Notes: a model not told the origin generated them from the sequence alone. A stretch of 16,937 nt of DNA from JBCCRH01 sp039208045 (GCA_039208045.1 JBCCRH010000074.1:1-16937), one strand, 5' to 3'; positions 1-7,687 are shown, counted from the stretch's first letter. Translations and numbers: made by a program.

Positions 1-202
1 ACTTCTGAAACCAGCAGCAGCAGCAAAAGAATTAGCAATGGCACATGAGGATATTGGCATGCAAATGAAAGGCCGGTCGAGTCGATCGCAAAACCAATGG
101 ATATTTACGTATGATGCTGATAAAATTGAAGGAAAGCAATTAGTAGAGACACTATTAGCTTCTCCTTTGGTAGAAAATGCTCAACTAATCTCTTTAAAAT
201 AG
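1..202 (+). CDS. 3' end of an unidentified protein
   Basis: Open from the left edge in the frame starting at base 2, ending at TAG 200-202; about 66 residues are visible. The tail begins with an Ala-rich helix-like stretch (LLKPAAAAKELAMAHEDIG) and ends with QLVETLLASPLVENAQLISLK, which looks like a small alpha/beta C-terminal module. I recognise no family. It lies 62 bases upstream of the T9SS-secreted protein on the same strand, with no obvious terminator between them, so cotranscription is possible. The start and most of the protein lie outside the window. Reality as a gene rests on frame openness, a sensible composition and a normal intergenic distance. Confidence 0.6.
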   Translation, partial: LLKPAAAAKELAMAHEDIGMQMKGRSSRSQNQWIFTYDADKIEGKQLVETLLASPLVENAQLISLK

Positions 203-264
203 TGGCTCACTCATCCTAATCTATCCTTGCTTTAAGCCTATTCAATCATTCAAACAGCCCTAAT

Positions 265-3200
265 ATGAAACAATTGTTGTTGACCTTTTTATTCTTGGCT
301 ATTGGTATAGCCTTTCTGCCTTTGCACGCCCAACAAACCCAGGTGATTGACGTAGATGTCCAAGTCACCTATGCAACTCATCTAGGCACAACGAAGCCTA
401 TTCGGGAGTTAGTGCCGATGGGGGTGACCGATCCAGATAAGAAGAAAAACTGGAAGAAAATGAGGCAACGCCCGACTAATTTTATTGGTCGAGGAAAGGG
501 GAGCAAGCCCATTCCTAATGCGCTCCCGCAGGGCCCTGACCCTCTGTGGCAAAAATCATTTTTGAGGAATCCCGAAAATAGGTTGGAGGTACTAGCCAAT
601 ATTGAAGGTTTATCAACTGGAAGAGCGCCACACGATCCTACTGGTGATGTGGGCAATAACTATTATGTACAAGCTGTAAATGTCACCACGCTTGGTGTAT
701 ACAACAAGCAAGGGGAACTCATTTCTTCCTTTGCAGCAAATACCTTATGGAATTCACTAGGTTTTTCCTCAGCGGGTGATCCCATCGTTATGTTTGATCA
801 AGAGGCCCAGCGGTGGATCATAACAGAATTTCCTCCAGGAAACTTTTTACTTGTTGCAGTTTCAAAGTCTGATGATCCACTTGGTGCTTATGATGCGTAC
901 TCTTTTGGTACTCCTTCCTTTCCCGATTACCCAAAATATAGTATCTGGGGAAACTCCTACAGTGTTACGACCAACGAACAAGGCCCAGGCCAGTTGGAGA
1001 CTTATTTTATAGATAGAACAGCACTTTTAAACGGTGAGTCCGAAGTGGCTATTCAACGTATATTACTTCCAGGGGTGCCTGGCGGGCCAGGCTTTTTTGT
1101 GGCGACTCCTGTAGATTGGACGGGAGCAACGCCTCCTAGTGGCGGGCCCATACTGATGCACCTCAATGACGATGCCTGGGGGAGCTCTCCGACGGATCAG
1201 TTAGAAATTTATACGGTTGACCTTAATTTTGCTAACTCAGATAATACAACGGTATCTACTCAGAGCCTTGTAACTACTCCGTTTGATTCAAGACCTTGTT
1301 TACTTTCCAGCCCTGGTTTTGCTTGTATTCCTCAACTAGATGGCCCTACCGGAATAGATGGGTTGCCGGAGATTATTATGCATCAGGTACATTACAGACA
1401 GTTTGGCACCCATGAGAGTATGGTATTAAATTTTATAACAGATGTAACGGGGGGCGAAAATTTGTCTGGTATCCGATGGATGGAGTTGAGAAGAACGCAG
1501 GCTGGTGAAGATTGGACGATCTATCAGGAAGGCACCTTTGCGCCAGATGATGGACTGCACCGTTTTATGGGCTCTATCGCTATGGATGGAGAAGGGAATA
1601 TCGGTTTAGCCTATGCTGTTTCTAGTGAAGATGCTTATCCTGGGCTGCGACTAACCGCAAGAAAGAGTGGCGATCCGTTAGGTCAAATGACTACTCCAGA
1701 GGTAGTACTTATTGATGGGGAAAATCCGATCAGTAATCCATTTGATCCTTCAAGATTTGGTGACTATGCACACATGACCGTTGACCCTGTAGATGATCAA
1801 ACTTTTTGGTTTACCGGAGAATATGGGGGAGGTGGAAATACCGATGCTACTACTAGAATTGTTTCGTTTCGATTATCTCCAGACACAATTGATATGGCTA
1901 CCACAACGGTACTATCGCCGGTCAGTGGAAGCGAGTTATCCGTCAATGAAATGGTTTCCGTGCTATACACCAATGTCGGTATGGATACTATTACGGCTCT
2001 TCAAGTAGGCTATTTTCTTGAAGACAGTCCGGCAGTTGTTGAAACTATCAATCTAAGCTTACCGCCTGATAGTAGCTACTTACACACTTTTAGCGAAACC
2101 ACTGATCTATCCGTTATCGGGATGTATCCTTTACAAACATTTTGTACTGCTGAAGGAGATGGATTTATTTTCAATGATACGCTAAGAACGGTGATACAGA
2201 GTATTCCTAAATTGGATATCGGGATCACGAATATTGATAATGGAAATGGCGCATTTACCTGTGGAAATGCTACTACGGTGGAAGTAACGTTTACCAATTT
2301 TGGTACCGAAACCGTCACTTCAGCAACCATCTCTTATTCAATAGATGGTGTAGCGGCACCTCCTATTGAGTGGACAGGCAGTTTGGCTATGGGAGAAGAA
2401 ACAACAGTTGAGGTATTTTTATCTGGACTCACGGATGGAGAGAATGAAATTGTAATAAGCTTGTCTTCTGCTAATGGAGAAATAGATCAGAACCCAGATA
2501 ATGATGTGCTTGAAAGGAGTTTCAGTGTCATACTGGGAGGGGCTACTTTACTTTTAGACATTCAGTTTGATAACTTTCCTACGGAAACCACTTGGAATGT
2601 TACTGATGAGTCTGGAGACATTGTTTCTTTTGGAGGGCCATACCCAGAGGGGGCTATAGAAGTTAGTGAAGAAATATGCCTTGATCCAGAAGCATGCTAT
2701 ACCTTTAATATTTCAGATGCTTTTGGGGATGGGATTTGCTGTGGCTATGGACAGGGCTCCTACGCCTTGACAAATGATAGTGGTGCCGTTTTAGCTTCTG
2801 GGGGTGCTTTCGGATCGGGAGAATCTACCGATTTTTGTGCCAATTTTGTGTGCATGCTCAGTGCGGATTTCTCTGCACGACCAGTATCTGAACCAGATGG
2901 TACAGATGGCATTTTAGTGCTAAATGCACTAGATGGTAATGGCCCTATTTCCTACAGTATTGATGGTGGAGAGACGTTCTCTAATTCCAATATATTCTTT
3001 GATTTGGAAGCTGGAACATACGAAGTAATCGTGCAAGATGCGAACTGCACATTTACGCTAGAGGTTAGTATCGAAACATGTGTACTCGAAGTAACGGCTA
3101 CTGTAACCAACGAAACAGGGCCAAACTTAAGCGATGGTACGATCACCATTGAAGCGATTAATGGAAATCCACCCTACCAATTTAGCATCAACGAGGGGGA

Positions 3201-3594
3201 CACCTTTTCTGATGAAGCCAACTTCCAAAATCTACCTCCGGGCAACTATATAGTAGTCGTACGAGATGATCTAGGTTGTGAGCGCGTGTTGGAAGTCATG
3301 GTGGATCAAGTCACTTCTTCTTCCGGCCAGGTATTTGGGCAGCGAATTGAGGTATACCCAAATCCTACTACCGGCTTGTTTCAAGTGGAATTACATGGCC
3401 TTCAAGATAAAGGAGCATTCTCGCAGGTAGAAGTGCTGGATGCCTCTGGAAAAATAATACAGAGAAGTTTACTAACTCGCTATGATAATACCTACACTGG
3501 TATGTTCTCCCTGGTTGCTTACCCGAATGGGGTATACTATGTACGATTCTTGGATGAGTCTATTAAGCGAGTGGTGAAGATTATCAAGCAGTAG
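265..3594 (+). CDS. Secreted multidomain protein with SprB repeats and T9SS type A sorting domain
   Basis: A 1109-residue protein predicted to be exported by Sec and then moved across the outer membrane by the type IX system. Visible parts: a signal peptide (about 1-23, ending LPLHAQQ); a long N-terminal region (about 95-540) with repeated aromatic/Gly motifs that suggests a beta-propeller-like fold, which I cannot assign to a named family; two CARDB-like beta domains (about 545-755); a Cys-containing module with DAFGDGICCGYGQGSY (about 757-860), often seen in Bacteroidota surface proteins; two SprB-type repeats (about 863-935 and 946-1015, with the shared pattern YSIDGGETFSN...L..G.Y.V.V.D...C); and a C-terminal sorting domain starting IEVYPNPTTG near 1028 and ending RVVKIIKQ. 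A surface or adhesive role is inferred; no catalytic motif is seen. The start ATG is set by the signal peptide; no Shine-Dalgarno precedes it. The stop codon lies within a hairpin (3591-3616). Confidence 0.9.
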   Translation: MKQLLLTFLFLAIGIAFLPLHAQQTQVIDVDVQVTYATHLGTTKPIRELVPMGVTDPDKKKNWKKMRQRPTNFIGRGKGSKPIPNALPQGPDPLWQKSFLRNPENRLEVLANIEGLSTGRAPHDPTGDVGNNYYVQAVNVTTLGVYNKQGELISSFAANTLWNSLGFSSAGDPIVMFDQEAQRWIITEFPPGNFLLVAVSKSDDPLGAYDAYSFGTPSFPDYPKYSIWGNSYSVTTNEQGPGQLETYFIDRTALLNGESEVAIQRILLPGVPGGPGFFVATPVDWTGATPPSGGPILMHLNDDAWGSSPTDQLEIYTVDLNFANSDNTTVSTQSLVTTPFDSRPCLLSSPGFACIPQLDGPTGIDGLPEIIMHQVHYRQFGTHESMVLNFITDVTGGENLSGIRWMELRRTQAGEDWTIYQEGTFAPDDGLHRFMGSIAMDGEGNIGLAYAVSSEDAYPGLRLTARKSGDPLGQMTTPEVVLIDGENPISNPFDPSRFGDYAHMTVDPVDDQTFWFTGEYGGGGNTDATTRIVSFRLSPDTIDMATTTVLSPVSGSELSVNEMVSVLYTNVGMDTITALQVGYFLEDSPAVVETINLSLPPDSSYLHTFSETTDLSVIGMYPLQTFCTAEGDGFIFNDTLRTVIQSIPKLDIGITNIDNGNGAFTCGNATTVEVTFTNFGTETVTSATISYSIDGVAAPPIEWTGSLAMGEETTVEVFLSGLTDGENEIVISLSSANGEIDQNPDNDVLERSFSVILGGATLLLDIQFDNFPTETTWNVTDESGDIVSFGGPYPEGAIEVSEEICLDPEACYTFNISDAFGDGICCGYGQGSYALTNDSGAVLASGGAFGSGESTDFCANFVCMLSADFSARPVSEPDGTDGILVLNALDGNGPISYSIDGGETFSNSNIFFDLEAGTYEVIVQDANCTFTLEVSIETCVLEVTATVTNETGPNLSDGTITIEAINGNPPYQFSINEGDTFSDEANFQNLPPGNYIVVVRDDLGCERVLEVMVDQVTSSSGQVFGQRIEVYPNPTTGLFQVELHGLQDKGAFSQVEVLDASGKIIQRSLLTRYDNTYTGMFSLVAYPNGVYYVRFLDESIKRVVKIIKQ

Positions 3595-3616
3595 GCCTCG
3601 ACTTCGCTCGGCCTAC
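3591..3616 (+). terminator. Stop-codon-embedded hairpin A
   Basis: A perfect 7-bp stem, GTAGGCC (3591-3597) with GGCCTAC (3610-3616), encloses the 12-nt loop TCGACTTCGCTC. The TAG stop of the T9SS protein gene (3592-3594) is part of the left arm. There is no U-tract, so intrinsic termination is uncertain; a 3'-end stabiliser or a REP-like element is equally possible. The loop is identical to that of the hairpin at the end of the TonB receptor gene. Confidence 0.6.
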
Positions 3617-3685
3617 CGACTCGGCTTCGCTCGGCCTACGAAATTGGCTTCGCTCAGCCTACTAACTTGGCTGTGCTCGGCCCAC
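3594..3685. repeat. Four tandem 23-bp degenerate repeats
   Basis: Units at 3594-3616, 3617-3639, 3640-3662 and 3663-3685 share the core GGCTTCGCTCGGCCTAC with a few substitutions per unit (TTCGCT to TGTGCT, GGCCTAC to AGCCTAC or GGCCCAC). Unit 1 is the right part of hairpin A. Units 2-4 keep the loop-like core and right arm but lack a pairing left arm, as if amplified from the hairpin. A diverged stretch follows (3686-3705), then an inverted copy (3706-3731). The array fills the gap between two convergent genes. Confidence 0.8.
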
Positions 3686-3705
3686 TAAATTGGACTTCCA
3701 GATTA

Positions 3706-3731
3706 GTAGGTCGAGCACAGCCGAGACCTAC
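3706..3731 (-). terminator. Stop-codon-embedded hairpin B
   Basis: Read on the - strand, the stem GTAGGTC/GACCTAC (7 bp, perfect) flanks the 12-nt loop TCGGCTGTGCTC. The stop TAG of the CNNM/CBS gene (3728-3730) lies in its left arm, the same geometry as hairpin A on the other strand. Relative to A, both arms change together (GGCC to GGTC with GACC), which keeps the pairing. Confidence 0.6.
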
Positions 3732-4822
3732 TTGTTCTCCTCATCCAATAGCCCTAACATCTTAGCCCGCTTTTCCCAATTCTTGCGGGCCAGCGCCTGC
3801 ATATCGGTGATGTTATCAAACTCATCCACGATTTCGAGGCCAAGGAGTGTTTCTACGACATCTTCGGTGGTTACCAGACCAGACATGCCGCCGAATTCAT
3901 CTACTACCAGAGCGATATTTTCCTTGCCTTGGATAAGCTGGTCAAAAAGGTCTGGTAACTTGGTAACTTCTGTGATCACCATAATCTTACGGAGGATGGT
4001 TTCTAATGGCTGGTCTCCTTTATCGTGAATGATAGCAGACAGCATTTCGTCTTTGAGAAAAAAGCCATTGATATTATCCTTCGACTCTTTGTAGAGGGGA
4101 ATACGTGAAAACCGAAGCGGCTTGTGCGCATCGAAGAAATCGCGAATAGTAGTTTCTTGATTCGCAGCTTTGACGACTGTTCGCGGAGTCATAATATCCT
4201 TTGCGCGAATGGTGTTAAAGCGCAGTAAGTTTTTAATAATTTTTGATTCGTCTTTTCGGAAAACACCCTGTTCAGCACCAATTTCTGCCATAACGGTGAA
4301 GTCATTCCGGCTCAGTACACTCTTGTCTTTGTCCTTTTTCAGTAGTTTGGTGATCTGCTGGCTCATCCACACGAAAGGGAAAAGGATTTTTCCAACAATA
4401 TCCAGCGAAATGACAGTAAAATTGGTTAGTTCTCTCCACATATTTGCCCCCAGCGTTTTGGGAATAATTTCCGAAAGGATGAGAATAGCCAGCGTCATCA
4501 CGACACCTACTATGGCACTATTGCTAATATGTATGCTTTCAGAGATATGAATACCGCCAATATCATCTGGCCAAATCGTGCTAGCTTGTGCGCCCACCCC
4601 AATGGCACCTACCGTATGGGCAATGGTATTGAGGGTTAATATAGCCGATAGTGGGCGATCGATATTGGTTTTAAATTCTTTGAGGAGCTGTCCCACACGG
4701 CCTCCCTCTTTGAGTTTAATTTCGGCATGTGCTGGCGTAATACTCAAGAGTACCGCTTCCCAGATGGAACAGAGAAACGAAAAGATGATAGAAACTAAGA
4801 AAAAAGTAACTAATAAGCCCAT
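3728..4822 (-). CDS. CNNM (DUF21) and CBS-domain membrane protein, CorC/HlyC class
   Basis: A 364-residue inner-membrane protein. The N-terminal DUF21/CNNM transmembrane domain spans about 1-160 and carries the family hallmark SEIIPKTLG (117-125) plus a polar membrane stretch with NTIAHT (65-70). It is followed by a cytosolic pair of CBS modules: one around DIMTPRTVV and FSRIPLY (about 207-265), the second ending in VDEFGGMSGLVTTEDVVETLLG (307-328). Related proteins are implicated in Mg2+ or Co2+ export and regulated by nucleotide binding at the CBS pair; that role here is by family only. The protein stops soon after CBS2, so the C-terminal CorC_HlyC domain of longer members is absent, which is a normal shorter architecture. 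The start MGLLVTFF leads straight into the first membrane helix. A near-consensus -7 box (TATCTTTA, - strand, about 4854-4861) suggests its own promoter. Confidence 0.9.
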   Translation of the reverse strand: MGLLVTFFLVSIIFSFLCSIWEAVLLSITPAHAEIKLKEGGRVGQLLKEFKTNIDRPLSAILTLNTIAHTVGAIGVGAQASTIWPDDIGGIHISESIHISNSAIVGVVMTLAILILSEIIPKTLGANMWRELTNFTVISLDIVGKILFPFVWMSQQITKLLKKDKDKSVLSRNDFTVMAEIGAEQGVFRKDESKIIKNLLRFNTIRAKDIMTPRTVVKAANQETTIRDFFDAHKPLRFSRIPLYKESKDNINGFFLKDEMLSAIIHDKGDQPLETILRKIMVITEVTKLPDLFDQLIQGKENIALVVDEFGGMSGLVTTEDVVETLLGLEIVDEFDNITDMQALARKNWEKRAKMLGLLDEENK

Positions 4823-4874
4823 TGTTGGTCAATTGGAATCTTTAGAAAGGCTAAAGATAGTTATTCTAACGAAA

Positions 4875-4905
4875 GATGGATGCCATCCAACAGGAGACAT
4901 CCATC
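4875..4905 (-). terminator. Hairpin downstream of the LysM gene, candidate terminator
   Basis: A perfect 8-bp inverted repeat, GATGGATG (4875-4882) and CATCCATC (4898-4905), with a 15-nt loop. On the - strand the right arm runs into TTTCGTT, a short weak U-tract. It sits between the LysM gene and the CNNM/CBS gene, so it would separate the two transcripts. Confidence 0.45.
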
Positions 4906-4921
4906 CACTTACAAAGTTTCT

Positions 4922-4944
4922 CTTGGAATTATTAGGATTCCAAG
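4922..4944 (-). terminator. Hairpin just after the LysM gene
   Basis: A perfect 8-bp stem, CTTGGAAT (4922-4929) and ATTCCAAG (4937-4944), with a 7-nt loop, 35 bases past the LysM stop codon. There is no U-tract in the - direction. It may be a 3'-end stabiliser, or act with the hairpin at 4875-4905. Confidence 0.4.
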
Positions 4945-4979
4945 CCTTAGCAAAGTACAAAAAGGCATGGAAAAATTAA

Positions 4980-6701
4980 TCAATCAATATATATCTTTTG
5001 GTAAGGAACGAGGACTTCGCTAGACTCCAGATTATTTATTCTGCGCAAATAATCCACAGTTACACCATATTTTAGAGCAATGCGATATAAATTCTCTCCT
5101 TCAACGACCGTATGCTGGGTACGATTCTTAGCATTTTGATTTACATTATTTCCAGAGTAGCTGTAGCCTCTTGGGAAATAGATGTCATCAACGGTGTTGC
5201 CATAAGAATTTGGGCCAGCAGAATAGGTACTATGTAGTTCATCTGGACGATCGTAAAATACTGGAATATTACGGGTTTCGTCTCCAAAGAAGTCTTCGTT
5301 TTCAACACTTCTTGGCGTAGTTACCAAATTACCTGTATCGTAGGGTTTACCTGCACCAGGAGTAGTCTCGCAATCGCTTGTGCGCAAAGGCTGCCCAATT
5401 TTTACTCCTTCGTAAGGATCAAGGCCGTTGATTTCGCGAAAGCGTTCTTCTGTATAGCCATAGATAGCAGCAATGGTGGCCGGTGACTCTCCTGGCTTTA
5501 CAATATGTGTACCATCTGTTCTTTTCCAGGCTGGTACCGTTCGTTCACTCAGCAATTCATCGTATGGAGCTGGCATAGATGCAGCAGGAGTCGTAGTAGC
5601 AACATTTGGTGTGCTGGTTGGTACATTTCTTGGAGTAGAGGGAGGAGCACTCACGATCAGATCTTCTCCTTTGCGAATCGTATTGGAGCGCAAGCCATTC
5701 CATACTTTCAGCTCGTCTACTGTTACTCCATATTTTTTAGAAATTGCCCATAGTGTCTCTTTTGCCTTGATCCGGTGTACTCGGGTTGTTGCAGGAGGGG
5801 CGGCAGTGGTTGTAGCGGGCGTAGGGAAAAAAGGCTCAGGATCCATCACTACTTGGCCATTATTACTTACTGTTGGCTCAAAAGGCTCATAGGTAGGCTC
5901 ATAAAAATCATTATTGTCGGGTACTTCTCTTGTGGTGAACTCGTCATCCACGTCCATAAAACTGAGCTGAACGTTTCCATCGCCACTACACAAATTCTTG
6001 AGGTATTTGCTCAAGCGATCACCATTTACTTTATCTAGTTTCATGGCATTTTTGAGGGCCTCCGCGCGGCGTTTTCCAGTCCGCTCTTCCACCACTCCAA
6101 GCTCAGGCACTAAAATAATATCTGTGTATGGATTAGACTCGTATTGTGCAAACCGCTTCAGTACATAGGAGCCAGAGCACACATTATCTAGGCGCGCATC
6201 TAGTACCACTTGTGCATTCCGGCTCAAAGAAATATTCTCTCCAAATACTACACTATTAAGGTCGAAGCCAAATTGATATTTGGGTGATAGGTACTCAATT
6301 TCTCCATTGAAATTGCTGTAGTAGGCCGCAAATAAAACGGGGGTGATGTAGTATCGGTTTCTAGAACGCTTTCGCACCACAAAGACCTTATCGATCCTAT
6401 TATTGATATTGCTCACCATTGTTTTAGTCAGCAAAGCCCCCGCATTAGCACAGCTAATGTATTCAGCGGGAGGGAAGTTCTGATAGGAAGTACTTTCTTG
6501 CCCGATGTCAAAAACCACCTTTTCTGAAGCATTGAGCCGTACTTGATAGACAAAATACTCGTCTCCTCGTTTTTTATCTTGGAATTCAAATTCTAGGCGA
6601 TCCATACACTGCTCTTCAAAGAGGATGTAGAGATTGTCTGCTTGAAGGGCGAAAGGGCCGATCAAAAGCAGCATAGAGAAGTAAAGTTGCAAAGTTTTCA
6701 T
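4980..6701 (-). CDS. Periplasmic triple-LysM protein
   Basis: A 573-residue exported protein. A signal peptide is visible (about 1-22, MKTLQLYFSMLLLIGPFALQ). The N-terminal third (about 25-235) is an uncharacterised domain with several Cys residues and a Lys/Arg-rich stretch. It is followed by a Pro/Thr-rich linker and three LysM modules: about 308-352 (HRIKAKETLWAISKKYGVT), 397-441 (HIVKPGESPATIAAIYGYT) and 528-573 (HTVVEGENLYRIALKYGVT). The last module forms the extreme C-terminus. LysM modules bind the glycan of peptidoglycan, so wall-anchored periplasmic or outer-membrane localisation is inferred. No amidase, peptidase or glycosidase domain is seen. I chose ATG 6699-6701 over a TTG two codons upstream because it starts a standard signal peptide. 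A promoter is recognisable at 6750-6783. Confidence 0.85.
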   Translation of the reverse strand: MKTLQLYFSMLLLIGPFALQADNLYILFEEQCMDRLEFEFQDKKRGDEYFVYQVRLNASEKVVFDIGQESTSYQNFPPAEYISCANAGALLTKTMVSNINNRIDKVFVVRKRSRNRYYITPVLFAAYYSNFNGEIEYLSPKYQFGFDLNSVVFGENISLSRNAQVVLDARLDNVCSGSYVLKRFAQYESNPYTDIILVPELGVVEERTGKRRAEALKNAMKLDKVNGDRLSKYLKNLCSGDGNVQLSFMDVDDEFTTREVPDNNDFYEPTYEPFEPTVSNNGQVVMDPEPFFPTPATTTAAPPATTRVHRIKAKETLWAISKKYGVTVDELKVWNGLRSNTIRKGEDLIVSAPPSTPRNVPTSTPNVATTTPAASMPAPYDELLSERTVPAWKRTDGTHIVKPGESPATIAAIYGYTEERFREINGLDPYEGVKIGQPLRTSDCETTPGAGKPYDTGNLVTTPRSVENEDFFGDETRNIPVFYDRPDELHSTYSAGPNSYGNTVDDIYFPRGYSYSGNNVNQNAKNRTQHTVVEGENLYRIALKYGVTVDYLRRINNLESSEVLVPYQKIYID

Positions 6702-6714
6702 TGCCAAACGTTTT

Positions 6715-6740
6715 TAGACTTGTTTCGACAGTCATTAAAT
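6715..6740. repeat. Partial copy of the terminal sequence of the folP-adjacent palindromic element
   Basis: Bases 6715-6740 match the left end of the element at 9565-9727 at 21 of 26 positions, including the first 13 bases (TAGACTTGTTTCG) exactly. It lies 14 bp before the LysM start codon. No matching right end is visible nearby, so it would be a relic. A 13-base match can occur by chance in 17 kb, so this is tentative. Confidence 0.35.
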
Positions 6741-6749
6741 ATTGTGTAA

Positions 6750-6783
6750 CAAAGATAAGTTTTAGGGCCACGCGGATTACAAA
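6750..6783 (-). promoter_or_regulatory. Predicted Bacteroidota-type promoter for the LysM gene
   Basis: On the - strand a -7 element TATCTTTG (6750-6757) is an exact match to TAnnTTTG, with TTTG (6780-6783) 22 bp upstream as the -33 element. This is within the spacing seen for the primary sigma factor of Bacteroidota. The predicted transcript starts near 6743, giving a leader of about 40 nt. Confidence 0.6.
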
Positions 6784-6848
6784 TCCACTTAGCACGGGCC
6801 AGGTTTTATAAAAAAGCCTAGCACGCGCCTAGCGGATTTGCAAAATGC
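6772..6848. repeat. Imperfect inverted repeat in the LysM-regulator intergenic region
   Basis: The left arm from 6772 (GCGGATTACAAATCC onward to about 6799) and the right arm 6821-6848 (GCACGCGCCTAGCGG onward to ATGC) match in inverted orientation at roughly 20 of 28 positions, around the shared core CAAATCC/GGATTTG. The left arm also holds the small palindrome GGATT-ACA-AATCC and the LysM -33 box. It looks like a degenerate palindromic element. Confidence 0.5.
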
Positions 6849-6900
6849 ATTAACACCAAATACTAGCGCCTTTGTGTAGCGCATACCTATTGGCTATGCC

Positions 6901-6933
6901 AAAACACAATTAGCCGCTAGCTAATTGTGTTTT
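6901..6933. terminator. Perfect 14-bp hairpin, bidirectional terminator
   Basis: AAAACACAATTAGC (6901-6914) and GCTAATTGTGTTTT (6920-6933) form a perfect 14-bp stem with the 5-nt loop CGCTA. Because it begins with A4 and ends with T4, each strand has a 3' U run. It lies 44 bases past the stop of the response regulator and is the strongest terminator candidate in the window. Confidence 0.75.
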
Positions 6934-6944
6934 CTATCATAAAT

Positions 6945-6975
6945 AACTGGGAAGTATATAGAATAGCACCCAGTT
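6945..6975 (-). terminator. Hairpin immediately after the response regulator stop
   Basis: AACTGGG (6945-6951) pairs with CCCAGTT (6969-6975) across a 17-nt loop, starting 2 nt after the stop codon in the - direction and followed by TTATTTATG. It is a weaker structure in tandem with the hairpin at 6901-6933. Confidence 0.35.
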
Positions 6976-6977
6976 GC

Positions 6978-7625
6978 TCAGACCTGCTCTACAATACCAT
7001 TATTGATGGCGTAAAGCACCAATTCTGAAGACGTACTTAGTTTGAGCTTTTTCATAATATTTTTACGATGCGTATACACCGTATGCGTACTTAAGCTCAA
7101 AACGTCCGCAATTTCTTTGGCAATAAGACCTTGAGCAACTAACCGAACGATTTCTATTTCTCTTGGCGTGAGTGGTGTTGGCCTACATGTTTCGTCCGGT
7201 CTTGCAAAAGATTTTTCTAATAAATAATCTAATACCCGTGTGCAAAAAAACTTTTCTCCTTTCGCCGTTGCATGTATGGCATCCAGGATTTCTTTGTCAT
7301 CGCACGATTTTGTCAAGTAGCTATTTACACCAGATTCTAAAACCTGGTAAATGCTTTCTTTTTCATCATCTGCGCTGACGATTAAAATATTAGCCGTTGG
7401 CGCAGTAGATTTTACTTTTTCAATAGTCTGCAAACTAAAGCTACCCGGTTGGTTGTAATCTAAGATAACAACCCCCACTTCAGTTTCTTCTAGGAGACCA
7501 ACTAGCTGTTGCTCCTTGACAACTTCACCTACAATATTAATATTTTCCTGGCCTGAAAGCAAGTGCTTGAGGCCGAGACGTATTAAAAATTGTGAATCAG
7601 CAAGGACTACAGATATTGGTTGCAT
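6978..7625 (-). CDS. NarL/FixJ-family response regulator (REC and LuxR HTH)
   Basis: A 215-residue two-component regulator. The receiver domain (about 4-120) has the phosphoacceptor Asp56 (VVILDYNQPG), switch Ser84 and Lys106 (YLTKS). The C-terminal GerE/LuxR-type helix-turn-helix (about 152-212) is typical: LTPREIEIVRLVAQGLIAKEI then STHTVYTHRKNIMKKL. It should bind DNA as a dimer when phosphorylated. The N-terminal acidic pair that helps hold Mg2+ is incomplete, with Asp10-Ser11 where most relatives have Asp-Asp. This may change phosphorylation or make it depend on other signals. No histidine kinase is encoded in the window, so it is an orphan here and its regulon is unknown. It appears to be monocistronic, with hairpins downstream and a -7-like box upstream. 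Confidence 0.92.
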   Translation of the reverse strand: MQPISVVLADSQFLIRLGLKHLLSGQENINIVGEVVKEQQLVGLLEETEVGVVILDYNQPGSFSLQTIEKVKSTAPTANILIVSADDEKESIYQVLESGVNSYLTKSCDDKEILDAIHATAKGEKFFCTRVLDYLLEKSFARPDETCRPTPLTPREIEIVRLVAQGLIAKEIADVLSLSTHTVYTHRKNIMKKLKLSTSSELVLYAINNGIVEQV

Positions 7626-7679
7626 CTAAATTGGTTCTGAAAAGCTGCATGTAAAGTTAATCAGCAAACACTACTTCAA

Positions 7680-7687
7680 CAAATTTA
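7680..7687 (-). promoter_or_regulatory. Predicted -7 element of the response regulator gene
   Basis: On the - strand TAAATTTG is an exact TAnnTTTG match, about 55 bp upstream of the start codon. The nearest TTTG lies only 13 bp upstream, too close for a normal -33 element, so the assignment is partial. Confidence 0.35.

Noticed and set aside
3594..3685. Short CRISPR-like array
   Set aside because: The 23-bp units are contiguous with no spacers, and no cas gene is present.
3690..4028. Open frame on the + strand opposite the CNNM/CBS gene (also 4170-4550 and 4578-4979)
   Set aside because: Low-complexity Ser/Thr-rich readings antisense to a well-supported conserved gene; no domain or start signal.
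5473..6038. Three overlapping open frames on the + strand inside the LysM gene
   Set aside because: Antisense shadows of the Pro/Thr-rich linker and LysM coding sequence.
6702..6707. Alternative TTG start two codons before the LysM ATG
   Set aside because: ATG at 6699-6701 begins a standard signal peptide; the extension adds nothing.
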